Counted from the stretch's first letter, positions 31,134 to 41,957 are shown. The stretch is 64,000 nucleotides of DNA from Thioclava arctica (GCF_040892615.1 NZ_JBFRYC010000008.1:62001-126000); one strand, 5' to 3'. Numbers and translations are program-made. Notes: a model not told the origin generated them from the sequence alone.

Positions 31134-32275
31134 GAGCCACCCTCTTGCAGAGTAGCTGTCGCGCGGATTCGCCAAGGCCTGCCGGACCACCACAACATGG
31201 CAACCGCGATCAGTCCGCCCCCCAATGCGGGCAGATATAACAGTGGCCAAAGCCCGGGATCAGAGGATGACGCGCTTTCGACGCCGTTTTGCAGCGCTTG
31301 CACCACGATCAGGCCAAAGATCGCGAGCGTGATCTGGCGCCACATGCCAAAGCGCGAAAACGTCCCGATCATCAGCGCGGCAAAGCCGATCAGCGCGGCA
31401 ATGGGGGCCAATAGCGGCTGGCTGATGCGGCGGTTCAACTCAAGACGAATCTGCTGCGGGCTGGCGTCACTCTGCGCGGCGAGTTGCGCGCCCCCTCGCA
31501 GCAGCGTCAGTGTCCCGATCTCATCCAGCGACCGTTTGCTATTACTGCTCACGTTGAACAAAGTCCCGATATCGTAGGTGAAATTCGCAAATCGGGTGAT
31601 TGCCAAACGATCGCCGGGCTGCTGGAGCGTTTGTGCCATACCGTTCAGCATCACAAGTTTCGGCCCACTGTCAGAGCGCACGATCAGTGCCTTGTCGGCG
31701 CTGTAGATTGTCGCGCGGGCTGGATCGCGTCGATCTGACAGAAACAGGTCTTCCAACTCTCCCAGTTCCGAAATCTTGCGAATGTAGATTGTCACGCCTT
31801 TGACGGGGTGCTGAAAACTGCCCTCGCGCAGAAATTGCGCGGTGACGTTTTGCGCGACTTCCTGACGGCGCTCGGTAAGGCGCTGCTTTGCGGCGGGCAC
31901 CAGCACGTTGATCAAGATCGCCATCATGATCGAGGCAATCAGCCCAAACACCACAACCGGGCGTGCAAGGCGCCAATTGGACGCCCCGGTGGCGCGCATC
32001 ACCACCAATTCGCTATCCTGATCCAGCCGATTGACCGCATAGATCGTGGCCGCAAAGGCTGCGACCGGCAACACGATCCGGATCACGTAGGGCAGCGTCA
32101 GCGCGGTGAATTCCAGCACCACCACCGCCGTTTGCCCATCCGAAATCAGGCTGTCAAACATCAGCACAGCCCGGTTGACCCAATAAACAGAGACCAGAAC
32201 GAGTGCAAAGAACCCGAACAGCGCCATCAATTTGGACAACAGATATCGGTCCAGTTGCGTCAAATGCCCTACCAT
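31130..32275 (-). CDS. lptF: LPS export permease LptF
   Basis: A 381-residue YjgP/YjgQ-family permease, partner of LptG. The first helix is LMALFGFFALVLVSVYWVN, and the coupling-helix region DSELVVMRATGASNWRLARP matches that of LptG. Six membrane segments surround a periplasmic domain (about residues 130-260). The start codon is uncertain: ATG 32275 sits directly behind a GGAGG, which is too close for good initiation, and a TTG five codons later would fit homologues almost as well. It is the first gene of the envelope operon and is divergent from pepA. Confidence 0.92.
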   Translation of the reverse strand: MVGHLTQLDRYLLSKLMALFGFFALVLVSVYWVNRAVLMFDSLISDGQTAVVVLEFTALTLPYVIRIVLPVAAFAATIYAVNRLDQDSELVVMRATGASNWRLARPVVVFGLIASIMMAILINVLVPAAKQRLTERRQEVAQNVTAQFLREGSFQHPVKGVTIYIRKISELGELEDLFLSDRRDPARATIYSADKALIVRSDSGPKLVMLNGMAQTLQQPGDRLAITRFANFTYDIGTLFNVSSNSKRSLDEIGTLTLLRGGAQLAAQSDASPQQIRLELNRRISQPLLAPIAALIGFAALMIGTFSRFGMWRQITLAIFGLIVVQALQNGVESASSSDPGLWPLLYLPALGGGLIAVAMLWWSGRPWRIRATATLQEGGS

Positions 32276-32449
32276 CCTCCGGGAGGTTTTGCTCTCTCTA
32301 GCCTGTCGCGCGGGTCAAAGAAAGGTGCCAGTTGGGGCGCTTTTCATTTTCCGGGCGTCGGTCTAGGGTCGCGCAAGATCACATTGCCACCCCCCGCCTG
32401 TAGCATGGTGCGCCTAGGCGCCGCGCGCGGGCGAAATTCGGAGACCTTC

Positions 32450-33913
32450 ATGACCCAACCCGTTGCCATTGCTTTCAAAGAGATCGACCTTGATACGCTC
32501 AGTGCCTTTGCGGGGCGGATCGCGCTTTGCGTGGGCGAAGAAGGCAAGCTGGGCCCGACCGGGCGCAAGCTGGATCGCGCAATGAAGGGCGCGCTGCGCC
32601 GTGCGGTGGAATCTGACAGCTTCGCCAAGCTGGGGGCGGGCGAGTCGATGGATTTGGGCTATCCGGTGGGGCTGGCAGCCGAGGCGGTGCAAATTCTGCG
32701 TCTCGAGCGGCGCGCCGATCAGGCGCAGGCGCGCAAAGCGGGCGGGGCCGTGGGGGCCAAGCTGGGCGAGCGTGGCGCGATTGTGCTGACCGAAGGGGTG
32801 AACCGGGCCGCCGATGTCGCCTTTGGTCTGGCACTGCGCGCCTATCAGTTCAACTATCACACCTCGGGAAATAGCGCTTTCGGACCTGTCACCGTCATGT
32901 CGACAAACCCCGAGGAACTCGCCGCACAGGCCGCGCCCCATGCCGCCTTGGCCGAGGGCGTGTTTTTCACCCGCGATCTGGTCAATGAACCCGCCAATAT
33001 CCTGACGACAGACGACTTCGCCGCGCGCCTCGCCGCGATGCACGAGCTGGGCCTGCAGGTCGAGATCCTTGAGGAAGAGCAGCTGAAAGAGCTGGGCATG
33101 GGCGCGCTTCTGGGTGTCGGCCAAGGCTCGGAAAGCCCCTCGAAAGTCGTCGTGATGCAATGGAATGGCGGCGGTGACGAGGCTCCTTTCGCGCTGGTGG
33201 GCAAGGGCGTGGTATTTGATACGGGCGGCATCAGCCTCAAACCCGGCGCGGGCATGGAAGAGATGACGATGGATATGGGCGGCGCGGGCGTTGTGTCGGG
33301 CGTGATGCGAACGCTGGCGCTGCGCAAGGCCAAGGCCAATGTCGTGGGCCTCGTCGGGCTGGTCGAAAACATGCCCGATGGCAAAGCCCAACGCCCCGGT
33401 GACGTCGTGAAATCCATGAAGGGCGACACGATTGAAGTGATCAATACCGATGCCGAAGGCCGTCTCGTTCTGGCCGATGTGCTGTGGTATGCGCAAGAGC
33501 GTTTCAAGCCCTGCGCAATGGTCAATCTCGCCACGCTGACCGGCGCTGTGATTGTCGCATTGGGCCACGAGAACGCAGGTCTTTTTGCCAATGATGACAA
33601 GTTCGTAGGCGACATTCTTAAAGCAGCAAATGCCGAGGGCGAAGGTGCTTGGCACCTGCCGCTGCAACCCGCCTATGACAAGCTGATCAAATCTCGACTG
33701 GCCGATGTGAAAAACACTGGCGGGCGGCCTGCGGGCTCGATCACGGCGGCGGCGTTCCTCAAGCGGTTTGTCAAGGATGAGGTGCCGTGGTGCCATATTG
33801 ACATCGCGGGCGTGGCGCTGCCCCCGGCAGCGACCGATCTGGCCCCCAAAGGCGCGACCGGTTGGGGTGTGATGACGCTGGATCGGCTGATCCGCGACAA
33901 ATTCGAAGGCTAG
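32450..33913 (+). CDS. pepA: Leucyl aminopeptidase (M17)
   Basis: A 487-residue cytoplasmic zinc/manganese aminopeptidase that trims N-terminal residues from peptides. The M17 signature NTDAEGRLVLADVL is present, as are the metal-binding and catalytic GKGVVFDTGGISLKPG and KGDTIEVINTDAEG. The N-terminal regulatory domain covers about 160 residues. ATG 32450 is preceded by GGAGACC; an open frame extending 200 codons upstream is antisense to lptF and not coding. PepA proteins can also bind DNA, but nothing here shows that role. holC follows one base after the stop. Confidence 0.95.
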   Translation: MTQPVAIAFKEIDLDTLSAFAGRIALCVGEEGKLGPTGRKLDRAMKGALRRAVESDSFAKLGAGESMDLGYPVGLAAEAVQILRLERRADQAQARKAGGAVGAKLGERGAIVLTEGVNRAADVAFGLALRAYQFNYHTSGNSAFGPVTVMSTNPEELAAQAAPHAALAEGVFFTRDLVNEPANILTTDDFAARLAAMHELGLQVEILEEEQLKELGMGALLGVGQGSESPSKVVVMQWNGGGDEAPFALVGKGVVFDTGGISLKPGAGMEEMTMDMGGAGVVSGVMRTLALRKAKANVVGLVGLVENMPDGKAQRPGDVVKSMKGDTIEVINTDAEGRLVLADVLWYAQERFKPCAMVNLATLTGAVIVALGHENAGLFANDDKFVGDILKAANAEGEGAWHLPLQPAYDKLIKSRLADVKNTGGRPAGSITAAAFLKRFVKDEVPWCHIDIAGVALPPAATDLAPKGATGWGVMTLDRLIRDKFEG

Positions 33914-33914
33914 G

Positions 33915-34370
33915 ATGGGGCAGGTCAATTTCTATCATCTGACGTATTCGGCGCCTGAGCAGGTGGTGAGCAATCTCGCCGCCCGCGCGATCGAACAGGG
34001 CTGGAAGATCGAGCTGCGCGGGCGTGATCTTGCGCGGCTCGACCAGCTTGATCTGCGGCTTTGGCAGATGGGAGAAGCCAGCTTTTTGCCCCATGGTAAG
34101 GCGGGCGGGCCGCATGACGGGTTACAGCCGCTTTTGCTGACCACCTTTCCTGCGGGAGATGCGCGCGATGCGCTGATGGCGCTGGATGGGGCCGAGGTCA
34201 GCGCCGCCGATACCGAGACCCATAAACGTGTCTGGATCCTGTTTGACGGCAATGACGCGCAGGCGCTGAATGTGGCGCGCGGGCAATGGCGCGCCTTGAC
34301 CGGGGCGGGCGCAAAGGCCGCGTATTGGAGCGAAGAGTCGGGGCGCTGGGAGAAGAAGGCCGAAAGCTGA
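33915..34370 (+). CDS. holC: DNA polymerase III subunit chi
   Basis: A 151-residue protein matching HolC, the clamp-loader accessory subunit that links the replicase to single-strand binding protein. It starts VNFYHLTYSAPEQVV and contains IELRGRDLARLDQLDLRLW, FLPHGKAGGPHDGLQPLLLT and KRVWILFDGNDAQAL. The gene starts one base after the pepA stop codon, an arrangement (pepA-holC) found in many Proteobacteria. Confidence 0.92.
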   Translation: MGQVNFYHLTYSAPEQVVSNLAARAIEQGWKIELRGRDLARLDQLDLRLWQMGEASFLPHGKAGGPHDGLQPLLLTTFPAGDARDALMALDGAEVSAADTETHKRVWILFDGNDAQALNVARGQWRALTGAGAKAAYWSEESGRWEKKAES

Positions 34371-34403
34371 GCAGGCGCGCGAACCGGGCGCGGGGGAGAA
34401 GAC

Positions 34404-35150
34404 ATGGATATTTTTCTGATCGTGATCGCGGCCTTTTGCGCAGGCGTTCTTAACACGATTGCCGGGGGCGGCACGTTTCTGACCTTCCCCGCGCTGGTTT
34501 TTATCGGCCTGCCGCCGGTGATGGCGAATGCCACAAGCGCCGTGGCGGTGTTTCCCGGCTATCTTGGCGGTGCCCTTGGCTTTCGCGCCGAGCTGGCGCG
34601 CTTTGACAAGACGCGGATGCTCAAGCTGCTGGCGGTGACATTCGCGGGCGGGTTGATCGGCTCGCTCTTGTTGCTGGTCTCGTCCAACAAAGCGTTTTCG
34701 CTGGTCGTGCCCTTCCTGCTGCTGGCCGCCACGCTGGCCTTTCTGTTTGGCGATCAGATTCGGGGCTGGGCGGCGCGCAAAAGTCGGGCGGTGACGCCGT
34801 TTGGCTCGGTCGGGCTGCTGCTGGTCAGCATCTATGGCGGCTATTTCAATGGCGGGCTGGGGATCGTTCTGCTGGCGCTGTTCGCGCTGTGGGGGATGGT
34901 CGATCTGCACGAGATGAATGGGCTAAAAAACGGGCTCTCCTTTGCGCTGTCAGCGATTTCGGTGGCCGTGTTTGCGGCGGGCGGTTTGGTGCAATGGCAT
35001 TATGCGGTCGCGATGATGCTGGCCTCGACGGTGGGGGGCTATGCCGGTGCGCCGATTGCGCGCAAGCTGCCCCGCTCGGTCGTGCGCGCGCTGATTGCGC
35101 TGGTGGGATTCACGATGAGCGCGGTTTTCTTCTGGCGCTTGCTGGCCTGA
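34404..35150 (+). CDS. TSUP/TauE-SafE family permease
   Basis: A 248-residue polytopic membrane protein with about seven hydrophobic segments and the duplicated family motif. The N-terminal copy reads GVLNTIAGGGTFLTFPALVF and the C-terminal copy YGGYFNGGLGIVLLALFALW. Members export or import sulfite, sulfonates or other organosulfur anions. The substrate here is not evident, since no sulfur-metabolism gene is nearby. It follows holC by 33 bases with its own GGGGGAGAAG ribosome site and precedes tgt. Confidence 0.88.
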   Translation: MDIFLIVIAAFCAGVLNTIAGGGTFLTFPALVFIGLPPVMANATSAVAVFPGYLGGALGFRAELARFDKTRMLKLLAVTFAGGLIGSLLLLVSSNKAFSLVVPFLLLAATLAFLFGDQIRGWAARKSRAVTPFGSVGLLLVSIYGGYFNGGLGIVLLALFALWGMVDLHEMNGLKNGLSFALSAISVAVFAAGGLVQWHYAVAMMLASTVGGYAGAPIARKLPRSVVRALIALVGFTMSAVFFWRLLA

Positions 35151-35213
35151 GCCCGTCTTCCCATCCGCCGCCATCCGCGTTACACCCGCGCCCTGATCCG
35201 CAGGAGCGCCCAG

Positions 35214-36341
35214 ATGTCGAAATTCAGCTTCACCCTTAACGCCACCGACGGGGCTGCGCGCACCGGCGTGATTTCCACGCCGCGTGGCGAGATTCGCACG
35301 CCCGCATTTATGCCCGTGGGCACGGCGGCGACGGTCAAGGCGATGATGCCGGAATCGGTGGCCGCAACGGGGGCCGACATTCTGCTGGGCAACACCTATC
35401 ACCTGATGCTGCGCCCCACCGCTGAACGGATCGCGCGCCTCGGCGGGCTGCATAAATTTATGAACTGGAACAAGCCGATCCTGACGGATTCGGGCGGCTT
35501 TCAGGTGATGAGCCTCGCGTCCTTGCGCAAGCTGACCGAGGAGGGGGTACAGTTCGCTTCGCATATCGATGGCTCGAAACATATGCTGACGCCCGAGCGC
35601 AGCATGGAAATCCAGAAATTGCTGGGCTCGGATATCGTGATGGCGTTTGATGAATGCCCCGCTCTGCCCGCCACGGATGACGAGGTCGCCAAGTCGATGC
35701 GGCTGTCGATGCGATGGGCGCTGCGCAGCCGTGAGGCGTTTGGCGATCGGCCGGGATATGCGCTTTTTGGCATTCAGCAAGGTGGCGTGACACGTGAACT
35801 TCGTGCTGAAAGTGCCCAGAAACTCACGGAAATTGGCTTTGAGGGCTATGCGGTCGGCGGTCTGGCCGTGGGTGAGGGACAAGAGGCGATGTTTGGCGTG
35901 CTCGATTACGCGCCCGCCATGCTGCCCGCCGATAAACCGCGCTACCTGATGGGCGTGGGTAAGCCCGATGACATCGTGGGGGCGGTGGAGCGCGGCATCG
36001 ACATGATGGATTGTGTGCTGCCCTCACGCTCGGGGCGCACCGGGCAGGCTTGGACGCGTCATGGGCAGGTAAATATCAAGAATGCCCGTCACGCCGATGA
36101 CCCGCGCCCCTTGGACGAGGCATGCACCTGTCCGGCCTGTTCGAATTATTCACGCGCCTATCTGCACCATGTGTTTCGCTCGCAAGAGATGATCTCTGGC
36201 ATGCTGCTGACCTGGCATAACCTGCATTACTATCAAGAGCTTATGCAGGGTTTGCGAGACGCGATTGCGGCAGGGACACTGGCTGCGTTTGTGGCGGATT
36301 TCCACGCTCAGCGCGCGGCTGGCGATATCGATCCGCTGTAA
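35214..36341 (+). CDS. tgt: tRNA-guanine transglycosylase
   Basis: A 375-residue enzyme that exchanges guanine 34 for the queuosine precursor preQ1 in Asp, Asn, His and Tyr tRNAs. Catalytic aspartates appear in LTDSGGFQVMSL and MMDCVLPSRSGR; the zinc site is CTCPACSNYSRAYLHH. AFMPVGTAATVKAMMPE and LLGNTYHLMLRP are N-terminal signatures. GGAG precedes the ATG. The gene's stop codon abuts the stop of the convergent hemolysin III gene. No queA is seen in the window. Confidence 0.96.
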   Translation: MSKFSFTLNATDGAARTGVISTPRGEIRTPAFMPVGTAATVKAMMPESVAATGADILLGNTYHLMLRPTAERIARLGGLHKFMNWNKPILTDSGGFQVMSLASLRKLTEEGVQFASHIDGSKHMLTPERSMEIQKLLGSDIVMAFDECPALPATDDEVAKSMRLSMRWALRSREAFGDRPGYALFGIQQGGVTRELRAESAQKLTEIGFEGYAVGGLAVGEGQEAMFGVLDYAPAMLPADKPRYLMGVGKPDDIVGAVERGIDMMDCVLPSRSGRTGQAWTRHGQVNIKNARHADDPRPLDEACTCPACSNYSRAYLHHVFRSQEMISGMLLTWHNLHYYQELMQGLRDAIAAGTLAAFVADFHAQRAAGDIDPL

Positions 36342-36992
36342 TCAGACCGCGCCGCTGGTGATTACGATCACTGCCGCGTAATGGGTGGCCGCGGCGGCCA
36401 GCACATGGCTGTGCCAGATCGCGCGCGAAAACGGGATGCGGTCGATTTGATAAAATATCGTGCCCAGCGTGTAGGTCAGCCCGCCGATCACTACCAGCAC
36501 CAGCGCGGTCACCGATAGCGCGCTGAACAGGGGCCAAGCCGCCAGCACACCCAGCCAGCCCATCGCGAGATACAGGATAAAACCCGAGCGCTCGGAGCGG
36601 TGAAAGAAGCCCAGCTTCATCACCATGCCAATCGTGGCCAAAAGCCAAACTGCCCCGGTCAGCATCCAGCCCGAAATTCCACCCATTCCGATCAAGGCCA
36701 TCGGCGTGTAAGTCGCGGCAATCAACAGATAAATCGCGGCGTGATCCAGCCGGCGCAAGATCCGACGGGTCGGCGCGTGTAGCGTCAGATTATACGCAGC
36801 CGAGAGCGAGAAGGAAGCGATCAGACCAAGGCTGTAGACCGTCAAAGGCCAGATGCGCCCTGTCGGAATGCTGAGCGACGCCCAGACGATCAACGCGCTG
36901 ACCCCGGCCACGGCAAAAGCGACGCCCAGAACATGCACGACCCCGTCGGCGATATGTTCTTGTGCAGAGTGATCGAGTTGGTGACGGGTCAT
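36342..36992 (-). CDS. Hemolysin III / PAQR family membrane protein
   Basis: A 216-residue seven-helix membrane protein of the HlyIII/YqfA (PAQR) family. The family's metal-site residues are present: ADGVVHVLG near the N-terminus, SLSAAYNL in helix 2, RLDHAAIYLLIAATYTP, and the C-terminal IWHSHVLAAAATHYAAV with paired histidines. Despite the name, bacterial members are not proven toxins; they are linked to membrane energetics and lipid homeostasis. The gene is a single unit, convergent with tgt. Confidence 0.9.
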   Translation of the reverse strand: MTRHQLDHSAQEHIADGVVHVLGVAFAVAGVSALIVWASLSIPTGRIWPLTVYSLGLIASFSLSAAYNLTLHAPTRRILRRLDHAAIYLLIAATYTPMALIGMGGISGWMLTGAVWLLATIGMVMKLGFFHRSERSGFILYLAMGWLGVLAAWPLFSALSVTALVLVVIGGLTYTLGTIFYQIDRIPFSRAIWHSHVLAAAATHYAAVIVITSGAV

Positions 36993-37083
36993 GCTAGCTC
37001 CTTATCGCCTGAGCCACCAATTTAACAACGATCACCGCGTTTCCCTAGTGTGACGCTGGGTCGCGTCCCTTTCGCGGTTAAAT

Positions 37084-38553
37084 TCAAAGCCGATAGATGG
37101 CTGCGAATTTCTGGCTCAGATAGTCGAGCAGGGGTTTTTCATTGGGCGCAAAACCGCAGGCGTGCTCGATGGTGTCACGCGGCGGGCGCAACCCGCCGAA
37201 TTGGCGCAGGTTCTGATCCAGCCACCCTTTGGCCGCGCTGGCATCGCCCTTGGCCAACCCGGCGTCGAGATCGGGCACCGCGGCGCGCATTGCCTGATTG
37301 AGACAGCCCGCATAGACATTGCCCAACGCATAGGTCGGAAAATAGCCAAACAGACCCAGCGACCAATGCACATCTTGCAAAAACCCTTGCGAAGGCTTGG
37401 CGACGCTCACGCCAAAATCGTGCTTGAAGCGGGTATTCCACGCCTCTTCGAGATCGGCGACTTCCAATTTGCCCGCGATCAGGTCGCGCTCAAGATCGAA
37501 GCGCAGCATGATATGCAGGTTGTAGTTCAGCTCATCGCTTTCGGTGCGGATGAAACCCATCTCCACGCGGTTCACGAGCGCATGGAACGCCTCGGGACCC
37601 GCCAGACCCAGATCGCCAAACGCCTCAATCATGCGGGTATACAGCCAGCCGGTGAACGGGCTCGAGCGGCCCAACTGGTTTTCGCAAATGCGCGACTGGC
37701 TTTCATGCACGCCCATCGACACGCCATGCCCAAGCGGGGTGAAGCGATAGGCAGGGTCGATCGCCTGTTCATAGGTGGCGTGGCCGGTTTCGTGGATCGT
37801 GGAGTAGATATTGCCGAAGGGCTCGCTTTCGGAAATTCGTGTGGTGATGCGCGCGTCATCGCCTCCGCCAGATGAGAACGGATGCACCGACATATCAAGC
37901 CGCCCGCGCGTCCAGTCATAGCCAAAAGCGCTGGCGCAAATGCGCGCCAAGCGAAGCTGGGCGTTTTCGGGGAAGACCATGTTCAGCGGCTGTGGTGAGA
38001 CCTCAGAGCCGAGCACCCGATCGCGCAATGCCACCAGCGGGGCGCGCATCCGGTCAAACATCGCGCCCAGTTCTTTGGCGCTTGCACCGGGTTCGTAATC
38101 ATCCAGTAGCGCGTCATACAGATCGCCGTCTGATACACAGGCCGCTTCTTCGCGTTTTAGCCGCACGACCTCGTCGAGCGTGGGCAGGAAGGCGCTGGCA
38201 TCTTCATCCGCGCGCGCTTGCGCCCAGATCCCTTGGCTCAGCGAGGTGAGGCGCGCCAGTTCCGTCGCCAGCCGCGCAGGAATACGGGTCGAACGATTGT
38301 AACTGCGCGCGATCAGATCAAGCATGCGGGATTGGGCTGCATCCGTCGCCTCAGCGCGCACCAGCCAGTCCTCGATACGCGGATCGGTGCGCCGGGCGTG
38401 CAGCACGCTCTCAATCGCGGCCATTTCCTCGGCGCGCTGATCGCTCGCACCGCGCGGCATCATCACCTCTTGGTCCCAGCCCAAAAGCCCCGAAATATTG
38501 CCTAGCGCCTCGGTTTCGCGCTGATGCGCGGCGAGTTCGTCAAACGCGCTCAT
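37084..38553 (-). CDS. Carboxypeptidase M32 (Taq type)
   Basis: A 489-residue metallocarboxypeptidase of the M32 family, which removes C-terminal amino acids in the cytoplasm. The zinc motif is STIHETGHATYEQ (HExxH) and the third ligand lies in GVHESQSR; ERDLIAGKLEVADLEEAWN and TYALGNVYAGCL are typical of the family. It starts with MSAFDELAAHQRETEALGNI. Its ATG overlaps the TGA of the upstream heme A synthase gene (ATGA), which couples the two although they have no obvious common task. Confidence 0.94.
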   Translation of the reverse strand: MSAFDELAAHQRETEALGNISGLLGWDQEVMMPRGASDQRAEEMAAIESVLHARRTDPRIEDWLVRAEATDAAQSRMLDLIARSYNRSTRIPARLATELARLTSLSQGIWAQARADEDASAFLPTLDEVVRLKREEAACVSDGDLYDALLDDYEPGASAKELGAMFDRMRAPLVALRDRVLGSEVSPQPLNMVFPENAQLRLARICASAFGYDWTRGRLDMSVHPFSSGGGDDARITTRISESEPFGNIYSTIHETGHATYEQAIDPAYRFTPLGHGVSMGVHESQSRICENQLGRSSPFTGWLYTRMIEAFGDLGLAGPEAFHALVNRVEMGFIRTESDELNYNLHIMLRFDLERDLIAGKLEVADLEEAWNTRFKHDFGVSVAKPSQGFLQDVHWSLGLFGYFPTYALGNVYAGCLNQAMRAAVPDLDAGLAKGDASAAKGWLDQNLRQFGGLRPPRDTIEHACGFAPNEKPLLDYLSQKFAAIYRL

Positions 38554-39704
38554 GCTCGTCCCTCCCGAATGGATCGGATGAGGGGGAAGCGCGCGTTATG
38601 ACGTGCGCGGATCACCAGCACCCAAGTAACAACGGCGCCCAATTGATGGATCAGCCCCAGCCACCAATAGTGCACCAGTTCCAGCGCTGTGGATATCCCC
38701 AACACCATCTGGAACACGATCATCGCTGCCATCAGCGCAAATGCCTGACGCGTGGTGCGGTGGGCCGAGCTGCGCGCGCGCCATGCCGCGAACAGGCCCA
38801 GCAGAACCACCAGATAGCCCATTATGCGGTGGTTGAATTGCACCAGCGCGGGGTTTTCGAAAAAATTCGTCCAAAGCGGCGTGTAGTCAAAGCTTTCTGA
38901 GGGCAGGAACTCGCCATTCATCGAGGGCCATGTCGGAAAGGCCAGCCCGGCGTCGATCCCTGCGGTCAGCGCGCCAAGGATGATCTGCACGAAGACAAAT
39001 ACGATCAGCACCGTTCCCAGACCCGTCAAACGCGGCTCGGCGAGGCGGCGCGCTTGAAGCAGTTGCGCTTGGGGTCGCCCTAGCTGGAAGGCGAACCACG
39101 CGATCAGGCCAAGGATAATAAAAGCGAGCCCCAGATGCGTCGCCAGCCGATAGGACGCCACCGAGGTCATCCGTCCGACCAGCCCCGACGACACCATCCA
39201 CCAGCCAATCGCACCCTGCATACCGCCCAATATCCCAAGACTGAACAGCCGCCCCCACCAGCCTTGCGGGATTTTCTTGGTCAGCCAGAAGAACATGAAG
39301 CCGGCAAACCAGACGAGGCCAATGATCCGCCCAAGCTGACGATGCCCCCATTCCCACCAGAAAATGCCCTTGAACTGCGACAGGGTCATATCGGGGTTCA
39401 TGTATTGGAACTGTGGGCTTTGCTTGTAATTGGTGAATTCCGCCTGCCAATCGGCCAGATGCATCGGCGGGATCGCCCCCGAGATCGGCTTCCATTGCGT
39501 GATCGACAGCCCGCTATCGGTCAGCCGCGTCGCCCCGCCCACGCCGATCATCGCTACCACCAGCGCGAACATGATGAACAGCCAGACGCGGATCGCGCGG
39601 CGCGCACCCTTGGGTTTGGCGTCGATCATCCCGCCCTTGGGTTCGCTGCGTGTCGAGGCATCTTGCGCGCCGACCTCCTCGAAAATGCTGCGTTTCTGGC
39701 TCAT
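38550..39704 (-). CDS. ctaA: Heme A synthase (COX15/CtaA)
   Basis: A 384-residue inner-membrane enzyme that oxidises the C8 methyl group of heme O to give heme A for aa3-type cytochrome oxidase. It has eight predicted helices in two homologous halves and the conserved heme-ligand histidines in EWGHRQLGR, RLATHLGLAF, VQFNHRIMGY and LIHQLGAVV. TRLTDSGLSITQWKPISG is the family signature near the N-terminus. GGAGA precedes ATG 39704. No cox genes are in the window. Confidence 0.94.
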   Translation of the reverse strand: MSQKRSIFEEVGAQDASTRSEPKGGMIDAKPKGARRAIRVWLFIMFALVVAMIGVGGATRLTDSGLSITQWKPISGAIPPMHLADWQAEFTNYKQSPQFQYMNPDMTLSQFKGIFWWEWGHRQLGRIIGLVWFAGFMFFWLTKKIPQGWWGRLFSLGILGGMQGAIGWWMVSSGLVGRMTSVASYRLATHLGLAFIILGLIAWFAFQLGRPQAQLLQARRLAEPRLTGLGTVLIVFVFVQIILGALTAGIDAGLAFPTWPSMNGEFLPSESFDYTPLWTNFFENPALVQFNHRIMGYLVVLLGLFAAWRARSSAHRTTRQAFALMAAMIVFQMVLGISTALELVHYWWLGLIHQLGAVVTWVLVIRARHNARFPLIRSIREGRA

Positions 39705-39888
39705 GGGGGTCTCCGGGCTTGTCGTTTGGGCGCAAATTAGGCCGCACCCGCCGCAGGGGCAAGGGGCAGGCGGGCTACTGGCAAGTTTGGCGCGCTTGCA
39801 CGATCATGGGATGCGTGTGAAACCAAGACGGCGGAACGCTCCGATCAGACTGACACTTCATCAAAGGGCGACAAAAAGGATACTCGAA

Positions 39889-40383
39889 ATGCCTCAACTT
39901 CTTGATGTAAGTCCTTTGAATAGCAAAGATTTCGCGCTGTTTGGTGACGTGATCGAGATCAGCGGCGCGCCCGACAAGATCATCAATGCCGGGATGTGCG
40001 GGCGCTATCACGACCGTGCGAGCCTCGATTTCTCAGACGGGCACGCCGGGATCAGCCTGTTTGACGCCAAGGCCCGCCATCTGCCCTATGTCGTCGATAT
40101 GCTTGAACGTCACCCCGCGGGCAGTCAGGCGTTTATCCCGATGACACAAACCCGGTTTCTGGTGATCGTGGCCGAGGACAAGGACGGCGCGCCCAGCAAT
40201 ATCAGGGCCTTCCTGACGCAGCCGGGGCAAGCCGTGAACCTGCATCGCGGCGTTTGGCATGGCGTGCTCGCGCCGTTTGAGGCTCCGGGGCTTTACGCCG
40301 TGATCGACCGGATCGGGGCGGGGGCCAACCTTGAGGAACACTGGCTGGCCACCCCTTATGTGATTGAAACCGTTCCCGACTAA
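39889..40383 (+). CDS. allA: Ureidoglycolate lyase
   Basis: A 164-residue cupin-fold enzyme that splits ureidoglycolate into glyoxylate and urea at the end of allantoin breakdown. Typical segments are LFGDVIEISGAP, INAGMCGRYHD, LERHPAGSQAFIP and RGVWHGVLAPF with the metal-binding His. ATG 39889 has AAAAAGGA upstream; the frame that opens at 39430 is antisense to ctaA and rejected. It is convergent with allE, six bases apart at the 3' ends, so two steps of purine-ureide catabolism lie together. Confidence 0.93.
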   Translation: MPQLLDVSPLNSKDFALFGDVIEISGAPDKIINAGMCGRYHDRASLDFSDGHAGISLFDAKARHLPYVVDMLERHPAGSQAFIPMTQTRFLVIVAEDKDGAPSNIRAFLTQPGQAVNLHRGVWHGVLAPFEAPGLYAVIDRIGAGANLEEHWLATPYVIETVPD

Positions 40384-40389
40384 GGGACC

Positions 40390-41226
<837 letters not shown>

Positions 41227-41433
41227 GATCCGCCTTTGAGTTGCGTTTGCGCAGGCCTTGGCACGCCTGTTGATTGCCCAATTCCAATCATAAATCACGC
41301 GCCCGCGCCACGACAGAGTTTCACGCCCATCGCCGCGCTGATCCATCTTTTGCTGTGTTTATCCTTGGGTTAGGGTAAAGACGTGGGCAAGGCGCGCCTG
41401 ATCCTTGGGGCGCGGCGCAAGCGGAGAAGCCTT

Positions 41434-41877
41434 ATGTCAAAGACCATCTATGTGCTCAACGGGCCGAATTTGAACCTGCTGGGCAAGCGCGAGCCCGAGA
41501 TTTACGGCTCGGACACGCTTGCGGATGTCACGCGTATCTGCACCGACGTGGCCGCGCCTGCTGGCTTTGAGATTGCGCTGTTTCAGTCCAACCACGAGGG
41601 CGAGATCGTCGATCAGATCCACGCCGCGCGCGAAAACGCCTGCGCCATCGTGATCAATCCGGGCGCGTACACGCATACCTCGGTGGCGATTTTGGATGCG
41701 CTCAACACCTTTGAGGGCCCGGTGTTTGAGTGCCATATCTCCAACGTGCACAAGCGCGAGGCGTTTCGCCATCACTCTTATGTCAGCCTGCGCGCTGATG
41801 GGGTGCTCGTGGGTTTTGGGATCGAGGGCTATGCGCTCGCGACCCGGCGCGTGATCTCGCTGCTCAAAGGCGTCTGA
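41434..41877 (+). CDS. aroQ: Type II 3-dehydroquinate dehydratase
   Basis: A 147-residue dodecameric enzyme of the shikimate pathway. The signature is LNGPNLNLLGKREPEIYG, which contains the catalytic Tyr of the flexible lid; NPGAYTHTSVAILDAL and ECHISNVHKREAFRHHS carry the conserved Asn and His residues. ATG 41434 has GGAGAAG at the right distance. The gene is followed, 80 bases later, by the FMN riboswitch; the two are probably separate transcription units. Confidence 0.95.
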   Translation: MSKTIYVLNGPNLNLLGKREPEIYGSDTLADVTRICTDVAAPAGFEIALFQSNHEGEIVDQIHAARENACAIVINPGAYTHTSVAILDALNTFEGPVFECHISNVHKREAFRHHSYVSLRADGVLVGFGIEGYALATRRVISLLKGV

Positions 41878-41957
41878 CACCGGTGGCAGCCTTGGCCTGT
41901 CCCCGCGTTTCCCCCAATCACATTTGACAGCACAGCGCGCCTTGGGTATCGCAAAGG

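Noticed and set aside
31808..32449. N-terminal extension of pepA by over 200 codons
   Set aside because: It lies antisense to lptF; the real start with GGAGACC is at 32450.
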